Of a stretch of 28,341 bases of DNA, positions 19,174-28,341 are shown one piece after another (position 1 is the stretch's first letter; each line of letters starts with the position of its first letter). The notes beneath the pieces were generated by a model. The model saw nothing but the letters and a program-made list of their open reading frames with translations, did no database searches and was not told the DNA's origin. This DNA comes from Oppiella nova (Eukaryota > Arthropoda > Arachnida > Sarcoptiformes > Oppiidae). The stretch is from contig CAJPVJ010000317.1 of assembly GCA_905397405.1 (NCBI GenBank), forward strand, positions 1 to 28,341, written 5' to 3'. Position numbers and translations under genes: made by a program.

Positions 19174-19893
19174 TTATTTTAAATGTTTGTTATTTTTAAT
19201 GCAAATTCTTTCATTATCTTTACTAGTATTCTGTGAGGAATTTGTAAACAATTTATCAGTTTTCTCCTTATATTTCAATTTATTTTGCTTCAAATTCTTC
19301 TCAATCTTCTCCATAATTATAACGACTAATAATACGACATAAAGCACTAAATAATAGCAAATCAATGTCAATACTGAGGGTAAACCTGGACTCCTATTCA
19401 TGTCATAATAACTTTGATATTGATTTCTATGACTGCGATACATGTATTCAAATGGAGTGCTTCTGAATGAATAATAATCATTAAAGTTGTCTTTTGAATG
19501 GTTTGCTTTGCGATAACTTTCTCTATAGTTATAAACATTTGATTCATAAGTACAGTATTGGCAAAATGACGAGAATTTTTTTTGCCATAGACTTCTATCA
19601 TAGGCTGTCCTCTCACTCTCTTTAATCAAACAATTATACGCTTTACTAATATCTTGAAACTGTGTTTTATTTGATTCAATCACTTCGGGACACTTTGATT
19701 GACAAATATCGGGGTGAAATTGTTTGCAAAGTTTCAAATACGCTAAACGAATGTCTCTTTTATTGCATTTCTCATTGACTCCTAATATTTGGTAATAGTT
19801 TTGCGATAAGTTTTCTTTTGACACAAAAATATTCCTCACAATAAAACCATTCAATTTCAATAAGACATACTTTCTATGAAATATAATGTTCAT
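19174..19893 (-). CDS. DnaJ (Hsp40) J-domain protein with a C-terminal membrane span
   Basis: Single-exon minus-strand frame, 239 residues from the Met at 19893. The frame stays open to an earlier Met at 20043 (289 residues). The J domain runs from YYQILGV (about residues 33-39) through the HPD signature (60-62) to the AYDR end of helix IV (about 97-100). J domains stimulate the ATPase of Hsp70 partners. The 32 residues before it are basic and hydrophobic with almost no acidic residues, as in a mitochondrial presequence. A hydrophobic segment (LPSVLTLICYYLVLYVVLLVVIIM, about 171-194) is followed by a lysine-rich tail. J domain near the N-terminus plus one C-terminal span resembles DNAJC30 or DNAJC4, both small class C J proteins; I cannot decide between them. 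The start is chosen for the presequence. The gene is much more AT-rich than the other three. Confidence 0.85.
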   Translation of the reverse strand: MNIIFHRKYVLLKLNGFIVRNIFVSKENLSQNYYQILGVNEKCNKRDIRLAYLKLCKQFHPDICQSKCPEVIESNKTQFQDISKAYNCLIKESERTAYDRSLWQKKFSSFCQYCTYESNVYNYRESYRKANHSKDNFNDYYSFRSTPFEYMYRSHRNQYQSYYDMNRSPGLPSVLTLICYYLVLYVVLLVVIIMEKIEKNLKQNKLKYKEKTDKLFTNSSQNTSKDNERICIKNNKHLK

Positions 19894-20777
19894 AACTTGG
19901 CACCAATTATATAATTTTGTAATTAAACTAAAAATAACTAATATTGAGATATCAGATAATAAGAGTATCGATAATTGAAAAACTGATTTTCCAATCATTT
20001 TGAACTTAAAATATAATCCATTGTTAGTATCACTCAATAACAAAAGATTTCAATTTGATGGGATAAGTGTTTGATACGATTGTTTTCATGCAATTTTATA
20101 AATCAAATAATCTTTTTAGACTAATCAGAGACTCCCTGAGCTATACTCTGCAGTTGTGGGGCTATTGTTGAATGCAATCACTTGTCTGTCAATCATATGA
20201 TATATAGTGTAATACAAACCGGAGAGCAATACAAACGATAGAATAAATGCTACAAAAAAATCAATTTATATTCATATCTGAAATATCGATAAAACCGTTT
20301 TTGTTCACTTAATACGAGAAAAAGAAATTTCACAAACAGTTTGTTGTGAAATGCAAACGAGAAATATATAAATATAATACAAAAATTAGACACAATTTTC
20401 TTTTTATTTTACAAACAATCTTATAATATATATCTATTGTATATATACTGTAAACGAAAGACAAAACTTTGTTTTTCATAAAACAAAATAATATATACTT
20501 AAGAGGAGAGAGGGAGAGATGAGAGAGAGGTTGTAATCAGTGGTTAAGAGTAAAAAACAATTGTGAGGCCATTAGTAGTGTTTTTAGAGTGAATGCACTC
20601 AACGCACAAGTAGTGTGTGTTTGGAAAGCCGTAAACTTCTTATCCGAACCAAAAATTTCATACAAATTGCAAACATTTATCAATGCATTGACGGCTAGTC
20701 ATCAGAAATCATTGCAAAACATTTGCGTTTTCAGACATCAGTGCAAACACTACTAGAGTTTGATCAGAAAAAATTGG
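19894..20777. other. upstream region of the J-protein gene, noncoding
   Basis: 19894-20043 is an in-frame extension of the J-protein frame that includes a hydrophobic stretch. It contains TTTTTAG on the minus strand near 19930 and could be 5' UTR or a short intron end instead. 20044-20777 is AT-rich with no gene, and a purine-rich patch (GAGGAGAGAGGGAGAG) begins at 20504. Confidence 0.45.
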
Positions 20778-20940
20778 TATAAAAATGCGAGTCTGAGAGA
20801 GAGAGAGAGAGAGAGAGGCGATGGATAGATAGATAGGCTGAGCAAACGGAGTGTAGAGTAAAGTAGAGAAGAATGGGATGAAAAAAGAGAGCAAAAAAGA
20901 AAAATCTTATTCCGATTTCCATTAACACTACAAAAAATGG
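20778..20940 (+). promoter_or_regulatory. weak candidate promoter and first exon (TATA, GA tract, ATGG|GTGAGT)
   Basis: TATAAAAA at 20778-20785 is followed by a GA tract at 20795-20817, then a purine-rich stretch. At 20937 CAAAAAATGG is followed directly by GTGAGT, a near-consensus splice donor. Together this could be a TATA promoter with a first exon coding only ATG-G. No downstream exon is identified, so this is tentative. Confidence 0.2.
20795..20817. repeat. (GA)11 tract
   Basis: 23 bp of pure GA immediately downstream of a TATA-like sequence. Confidence 0.95.
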
Positions 20941-23073
20941 GTGAGTCTTGTGATGGGAGCGGGAGATGAGAGAGAAAACACACTTTATCTCAAATTGCAA
21001 TTGTGTCCCCTCTCTGTCTCTCTGTCAGGGCTTACATACATATCCAGTACAGTCTGACCATCCATTCCCATACATACACCCACTCGCACTCACACACGAG
21101 ACATATCTTTACTCTTGTATTGTATATTCCGTTTCCGATTTGACAGATACTCTCATAAGCCGTACGAATGCAACGCAAACACCAAAACGACTGACGTCTG
21201 AATGGACTGACTATTAGAGACTACGAGAGACTCAATGTATTGCACGACAACTGATTGATCCGATTATAACAACACATATTGAATGGTTCGCACACAATGT
21301 CTGACGGCCTCACAAAAAAATAATGATGTGTTTAGCACTAAATGTGAGATAATTTCACTTAATTACAAAAAATATATACCGAGATGTCATCGCACAAGCC
21401 TTTCCTTAATACTAGTAGTAAAGTGCGATAAATGTGAAGCACTTTGAGGTTTGAATTTTGGCAGAAAATCTCAGGAAATCCATATATTATTGCACGCGAT
21501 CCTCAGTTTGACATTTTTAAAAACTTATGTAAACTTCACCTAAACCAATACCCCTCCTTTTATCCCTGATTCTCTGAGCACACATACCGTTATCATTGCC
21601 ATGAGTTGTCACTAAATTACATTTAGTCAATAAAAAAATTGGGTCGAAATATAAATTAAATTAAACACAAATAGATTGGGGATATAAATAAAGTGTAATT
21701 AATTGTATTTATGAACAAAGTGCCGAGATTTTCAAATTAAAAAGACCAAAAATTCATATAAAACTAACTTCTACTGTACGATACTGCCTCCAATGACCTT
21801 ATATTATATTTAATCAAAATTCAAATTAATCTGATTATCAAAGATCTCGGATTGACAAAAATTAATTTTTTTCAGTAATGCTTATCCTAATTTTTAATTT
21901 TTTAATACCTTTACTTCTATGCTATTGAACCTTTTCTACAGTATTACTTGTATAGATCATTATTATACTTCAAAATCAATTTTCAATTTTGGTTATGTTT
22001 CCAAAGAGACAATAATAGTAGTGTTCACATAAAAGTACTGTGTTTTGCGATTAATGTATTGCATAAGTAACCAATGAATAGAGCCATCAATTAATGAAAT
22101 ATTAATCAATTAAAGTGCTATTAAAATTCAAATTGCATTTCAATCATAAAAATTCTCTAATGAAATTATAGCTTATAAATACAGAATGTTAATAATATTT
22201 CATTGATTAATATTATATTATTAATAAATAAAAATTATTATTAAATATTTCAAAAACTATTAAAATTGTCAAAATGGAAAGAAATTAATTTAATAATAAT
22301 ACAATTTGTACTTGTTTATGAATGTTGTAAGCGTTGAGTAATGTTTAGCTTTGTCTGACTTTAAATATATTAATTCAATTTAATTAATTCGCTTATAACA
22401 TCATTTCCTACAGTGTATATGCAATTCAGTGTAATTGAAAAGTTATACTCAATATTTAATTTTATTTATTAACTGTATTTTTACATGTATAGAGAGATTA
22501 GAAAAATTTTCAATTAAATCCCTAATGAGTTTCCAGTCCTTTTATTTATATAATGTATATACGAAAAGATTATACATACTATTTATACATATAACTTATA
22601 TATTTTTGTCAAAATAATTAAAATCAATAGTCATTAAAGCGATTAAAAATGGAGAGAAATCTGAAAAATTGATTTCAAAAATTAGTAAAACCTATTATTA
22701 ATATTTTTAAATCGTTATTCACAATTCATGTAAATGCCCTTAAAATTGGGTTTTAAGAGAGATAAGAAAATATTTTAATACATATTCCTTATCTATTTAA
22801 CAGAATTAAGGATAAAATTTACATTTATTATTACGAACAATGGTATTGAATAAAACATTTAACGGTTATATCATATGAAAGAAATATTTTATTTTTCAAA
22901 GGAATTTCTCTTCAAAACGAAACAAACAAATGGTTTTTAAAAATTCGTGGCATTTAATGATAAGTTCTTAAAACAACTAAAATATAGTTTTTTTTGTAAA
23001 AACACAGCAAATGGTACACAAACTTGAAGATAATGGGATCAAAAGAGTTACACTTTTTTTTATATGTTTTGCG

Positions 23074-23110
<37 letters not shown>

Positions 23111-25242
23111 AGAAACAATAATAATATAAATCTTCAAAAATGAAGACAAGTTAAGTGCAATACAGAAATTCGTGTAAAACATTACATCTCCTACTTTTAA
23201 AATTAGATATCATTTCCTGAAACAGAGACTCAAAACTCTAAACAACAGTGAAAACAGCGGAGTATATGTAACTCACAATTGCAAACAAAACTCAGATTTC
23301 TGTGTTAACTACAGAAATGAGAAATAAAGAGCACTTCTATACAGATATTTTGCATAAATCGTTAACACATATAAGATGTGAGACAAGAAATAATTGATGT
23401 AAAAATTAAACAAATGGCTAATAATTCATATTCTGAGCGGTTATATGGAGAAAGATATGCAAAACTTGGGTAAAGAGAGAGAATAAATGCTGGAAAAGGG
23501 TTTTAATCGCATTTCTGAGAGACTAATGAGTATTCAAAAGCATTTCTGAGCGGAGATTAGATAAAAAATATTAGTGTAAAAAATATTTATTATAATAATA
23601 TATATTTTTGCTGCTAATATATATCATGTGTTGTAGATTTTTTTGGCGTAAAAATTTTCTAAACGCTTTTATCCAAACGGCTCGTCAATGGTAAGGGAAG
23701 CGCATGTCTATGCCTTATGGATGGGGTCTAAATCAGTGGTGACTTTGTTGCGAGCATTGGATGCACTGAACAGTCAGTCCTATTCACTACTACTGTTAGA
23801 TTTGGTGAACAGATAGACGGTTAGAAAGTGGCGTTTCCCTCACAAACGCATTACATAATCACTACAACAACTGATTACTCACTGACTGCCAGTATTTTTC
23901 TCCATACAAACAGAATATTCTCTACGAATCGAGAACTCATTTTAACTTAATTTTGTCGCAATTTTTTTATACACAATAAAAGTCGTCGAGTAATTCGCTG
24001 TAAATTCTTGTTTATGTGTTTGGAAATTGATTTTCCAATAGTTTGACACAAATATATATAGTATATAAAAAGTTTTCGTAACGTCACTGGTGTTGGTGGT
24101 GGTGCTCGTACGGCACGAATTGTGAACCGGAGTTGTTTTCGATGGTATGGTGTGTGTGGTGTGGATGTCTGTTATGGATATATAAAATGTGATGAACTCT
24201 CCACACTTGCCATACATTTCCAATACACTACTAGTCCTCTCAGTCTCTCACAAACTCTTTATAACTATGTTTTTATGTGAATAACTCAACACTCAAGATC
24301 AATTCCTATCACTCTCTTCACTCACGACTCTTTCAACTGGTCTCTCATTACAATTGTTTTGTTTTTTGTTGTTATTCAACGCGTATATGGATTCAGAAAA
24401 TTTTCATCCCATATAATAAGTGAGAAATTGATTTAAAAATTGAATACATTTTCCAGTTGTGCCGATAATATATGACACAAATGCGATCTGAATATTAAAA
24501 CTTACATCAAGTTTGTTCACCCATTCACCCATCATTTCGTCGCAAACAACAACAACTATAACTATATCGAGAAATTGTGAACTCATTCACAAAAAATATA
24601 TATAAAAACAAAATTTCCCTGACAATAATTCTTATAAATAAAACAGAATTTAAATACAGTATTCATATGATGTACGCCAAAAAACTTATATTTAATGAAT
24701 CATAAAGTTTTTGGACGGATAAAAACAGCGACCAAATAAATCTCTGCTCTCTTATCCCATATTTACAAATAAATAATGTGCGCAAAAAATTTCTCTCCGA
24801 CACTCGCTTATGTCAATATAAATAACATTTTTTATTCAGTAGTTATTTTGTGTGAATAAATGATTTTTTTCGGTGGACAACAACAACAACAAAAATAGAT
24901 AAATAAATTCCTCGCATTTTTGGCGTTGAATTTTACTTTTTTTAGCTTGTGAATATTACATATGATAGGGGAATACAATTTTCGATACAATTTATTACTG
25001 TCTTATAATAATAATAATAACTTTAATATATTGCGATAATACCCGCCGCACAACATAAGAGACAATTTCACAATATATATGCAGAATATTCTGGTACTCT
25101 ATCCACGCGGACGCTAAAGGAATGTAAACATAAAACTTGAAAATTCTTTTGAAAAACACTCTTTAAATACAAGTTATTGGAGAAGAGTTGTGTAAATAAA
25201 ACACTTTATAATAACAAAACACTTTTGATACTCCGGCAAAAA
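20941..25242. other. noncoding region, no gene recognised
   Basis: All frames are short or low in complexity. Patches at 20940-21300 and 23640-24260 are less AT-rich and read like regulatory or intronic DNA, but I see no domain, tRNA or repeat family there. A (GA)15 tract lies at 23076. Confidence 0.6.
23076..23105. repeat. (GA)15 microsatellite
   Basis: 30 bp of pure GA, preceded by GCGGG. Confidence 0.95.
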
Positions 25243-25297
25243 ATGTGGGAACAATTGCTGCAATCAATAGTTTTGTTGAATTTGATCGATATATTCG
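25243..25297 (+). CDS. weak candidate first coding exon with signal-like peptide
   Basis: ATG at 25243 in an A-rich context opens a frame reading MWEQLLQSIVLLNLIDIF, a plausible short signal peptide or membrane start. It is followed at once by G|GTAAGT, a consensus splice donor (donor GT at 25298-25299). No second exon is found in the remaining 3 kb, so the gene, if real, would continue beyond the window or have a long intron. The frame is open upstream to 25177 without added features. This is a pattern observation only. Confidence 0.2.
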
Positions 25298-25905
25298 GTA
25301 AGTTATCAAAAAATAGTTTTCCCATCATTTTTAATCTCACTTTTGTGTTCATAATCTCTAATGTATTCGTCTAATACTTGTCTCCTTGAGAGTGAGAGAT
25401 ACAGAGACACAGACTTATAATTTTGAGCACAATTTTATGCATATATTCCCATCGAAATTATAGACATAAGACTTAATATAAACAAAATTGTTATAAAAGT
25501 CTACAGATGAATGAACAGTTCATTTCTGCTTCTCCTACTCAAAGGGGAAAGTAATGTTTCCTTAAGAATGAAAACTTCATATAATTTAAAATAAAGCAAA
25601 AGTCGTTTGCAGTGAGATTCGCATCAATCATAAAGTCTTATATCATTTGCAGTACTTTTCAAACTCTTTTCAAAAATTATTGAATAGTTTTGTAGTCCAA
25701 TAACTTTTTTATATACACACTATATATTATATCGCAATCAAATCAATGATACAGTATTTTTCGCTTAGTTTCTACAATACAACACTTGTATATATAAAAT
25801 ATATCCTATGATTATGTCCGTTGAAATCCGTTATAATTCTTGAGTGTAATAAAGTTTTATATTCTGTTTGTAGCTCTAAATTCATTGTCAATAAATTGTT
25901 CAAAA

Positions 25906-25908
<3 letters not shown>

Positions 25909-25949
<41 letters not shown>
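25909..25949. repeat. (GA)n microsatellite with one interruption
   Basis: 41 bp of GA broken once by AAA at about 25928-25930. Confidence 0.95.
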
Positions 25950-26474
25950 CAGTATTCAAAACCTACTGAGCGTTAAGTAATGGTTTAGTTGTTCAACTAT
26001 TTCCAACATTTATTAGAAATTTCTTACAATTTATTGGAACTATTTTTAGGGCTTTCCCTTAAACTTATAAATTATTTGTCAATTTAATCATAAAATTTTT
26101 ATTGACTTGTTAAAAGGATCATGGCAATAAAATTTTAATTAATTTCTATTAATAGAAAATTTTTGAGTAGAAAATTAATCATAAACTTATATATTAGTAA
26201 AATTAAATTAACTCTGATTAAAATTATTTTAAAATTTATATCCTATGCAATATTATATTATAATCTAATTAACAAATTTTAAGTTGATAAAAGTTAAAAC
26301 TAAATTTGACAACTCAAAAGTATAAGCGACTTATTTAGAGAATTGTAAAAATTAGTGTTTCCTAAATGTGATTGTGTAAAACAATTTTCTATACTTTTTT
26401 ATACTCTGTTGTTAAGCATTAAAATTCATTACAACTTCTTTAGGTCTTACATAAGATGTTCTAATCATTTGAGT

Positions 26475-26475
<1 letters not shown>

Positions 26476-26506
<31 letters not shown>
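26476..26506. repeat. (GA)15 microsatellite
   Basis: 31 bp of GA, followed by a purine-rich stretch (26560-26600). Confidence 0.95.
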
Positions 26507-26508
<2 letters not shown>

Positions 26509-26850
26509 GTGTTTTGGAGCGAAAAATAACAGTTGGGTTGCCTTTGAGAGCACCGCAGAGAACAATAGAAAGGGAGTGGGAATGGAAGGGAAGGGAGATT
26601 GCAATGATTTGTACCGTTAATTTGCTGCAACACTTCACTTAATTGCTTCTTCTCCTACTTTAATACAAATCAATTTTTTTCTTCTCTGGTGTTCTCTATC
26701 TTTCAAATTAATTTAGACTTAGATTTCCTTTTATTCTTCTTATGTCTCTTATATCTGTATCTCAAATACGCTTTTATTGTTAACTATAAGAGAAAAATTA
26801 CTAAAAAATTAATAAAACAAATGATATATCGAGAGTATGGGAATTCCTAT

Positions 26851-26851
<1 letters not shown>

Positions 26852-26883
<32 letters not shown>
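26852..26883. repeat. (CT)16 microsatellite
   Basis: 32 bp of pure CT. It lies about 345 bp after a GA tract of similar length in the opposite sense. Confidence 0.95.
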
Positions 26884-26885
<2 letters not shown>

Positions 26886-28341
26886 GAGAGTGAAAGTGAG
26901 AGTAAGAATACAAATACGTACAGAAAAATAGGACTCATTATTATTTTTATCATAATTTGTTGTGAAGTGATTTCTGTTGGGAAATAGATTTGAGACCAAT
27001 CTCTCACTCTATGGTAGTCTTTATAATGAAATTGGTTTATATATAACAGTATATCGCGTTCACAATATAGCATAAGATATATCATATGCAGTGAAATGCA
27101 ATCCAAGAGCTCTTCCATCACTCCATCTCTTTCACTCTCTATTGTCTTATGTCTTATAATACAATATTATATTATATTAAATGAGAGCTCAAAACCAATA
27201 GATATATAATAATAATAATCGTACGAAATCTTTGAATTTTTGCCATCCATTCCTTATTAAGGTCTCAAAATGTATTGCTTTAAGGCATTAATAATTTATT
27301 ATTGAAAGACTTGTTATCTCTTTTTGGACCACAAATATACTGATGAATCAATTTATAAAGTTTTCGCTTCAATGAATTCTTAATGAGTTATCAATTTTTA
27401 AACATATTTTCCGACCAAAAAAAGTAAAACCAGAAAAAATAAAATAAAATCTACACTAAAAGTTGAGATCAAAATGCCATTAATATTGTATTAGTACTGT
27501 ACTATTGAGACGACTTTTGATAGCGTTTTATTTATTACTATACAGTCGTCTGCTTTTACTTTTGGAAAGAAAAATTTGATTATAAACTCAAATAACTTTA
27601 ATAATAATAATAATAATCTCGAAATAGTTGTATTTTTTCCTTTAATTTTATTAATGGTTTTTCTCATTAAGAATAATGAAAATGTAATCAAAAATAGAAA
27701 AATATAATGAATTTATTTTTATTTTATGTGAATTTTATATACTATAAAAACCCGAGTTTACTTCAATTATGTTTAGCTTATAATTTATATGTGTTTTCAT
27801 TTAAGTTTTATTTTTGAATAAAATGTGTAGAAAAAATCGAAATCTAAATTAGAAAAATCATTAGACATTATTAAAACTTTTTATTTAATACCATTAAAAT
27901 TGCATTATAATAATCAGGGAATATATCAAATATTCTATTTATATTATAAATTTACTTAATTATAACTCAAAATGATTGCAAAAAACATAAAAACTTCAAA
28001 ATCAATAGAGATATCATATGATACACCAAATAAAAATTGTCAATAATTTATAAAAGCAATTAGCTCAATGAAAAATCAATTATATTAAATTAAAACGCTT
28101 ATCAAACTAAAAATAGTAAATTTCTAACTAACAATTACCGTATTATTTATCTTACACCCAAGATACTAAGCGTATTTACCTTATATGTGATTCAAATATA
28201 ATGAATAATTAAAGCATTTAAAGGAAAACACATTTAACTTAAAAGAAAAGTTTATAAAATGAGTGCTAAAATGGCATTTGTATTGCGATTGTTATAAGAA
28301 TAATCTCTTATTACGGAAATCGTCGCAAACTTTTAGACCGG

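Larger units (their letters stand above)
25298..28341. other. AT-rich noncoding DNA with three GA/CT tracts
   Basis: No frame with protein features; frames reading RERERE or SLSLSL come from the dinucleotide tracts. It could be an intron of a gene starting near 25243 or intergenic. A short (TAA)n run lies near 27599-27616. Confidence 0.6.

Noticed and set aside
23942-24223. 93-codon minus-strand frame rich in T and S
   Set aside because: No domain, signal peptide or splice context; it ends in AT-rich noise and is compatible with chance.
26355-26931. Frames reading RERERE or SLSLSL repeats
   Set aside because: They are translations of GA/CT dinucleotide tracts, with no coding character outside the repeat.
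1-28341. CRISPR arrays, bacterial operons or phage genes
   Set aside because: No regularly spaced repeats with unique spacers, no ribosome-binding sites and no operon spacing. Introns, TATA boxes and metazoan domain types show the DNA is eukaryotic.

Overview
This is AT-rich eukaryotic nuclear DNA, roughly three quarters A+T by eye, with compact GC-richer genes, very short introns (56-81 bp) and many long (GA)n/(CT)n tracts. The gene set (EXD1-like, GTSF1-like, a secreted multi-TIL protein, a membrane-anchored J protein) fits an animal, most likely an arthropod. A mite or other small chelicerate is my guess from intron size and composition, not something the sequence proves.

Layout: 1-5850 is AT-rich DNA with no recognisable gene. 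5854-6723 is a fold-back (MITE-like) element whose arms are complementary over most of its length. 6685-7797 is an imperfect tandem duplication that copies the 3' end of the next gene. 7758-9060 (minus) is a two-exon EXD1-like gene: an Lsm domain followed by a 3'-5' exonuclease fold that has lost most catalytic residues. 9810-11173 (minus) is a three-exon GTSF1/Asterix-like gene with two perfect CHHC zinc fingers and an unusually long tail rich in psi-K-x-E (SUMO-consensus) motifs. 12601-13918 (plus) is a five-exon secreted protein with four TIL (trypsin-inhibitor-like) units behind a clear TATA box. 16327-16479 is a PIF/Harbinger-like MITE. 19174-19893 (minus) is a DnaJ-domain protein with a C-terminal membrane span. 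20.1-28.3 kb holds no convincing gene, only GA/CT tracts and two weak first-exon candidates.

The most interesting biology is at 7.7-11.3 kb. Two genes whose homologues both act in the PIWI-interacting RNA (piRNA) pathway lie in tandem on one strand about 0.75 kb apart, and their upstream regions share a 10-bp E-box-containing motif. The GTSF1-like protein appears to have gained a 240-residue extension with repeated (I/V)KP(E/D) units.

A caution on assembly: three separate exact tandem duplications (starting at 8944, 10477 and 11490) all have a period of exactly 128 bp. Two others (90 bp and about 550 bp) lie close by. The identical period suggests unmerged contig overlaps rather than biology. 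Each gene reads intact if one copy is ignored.
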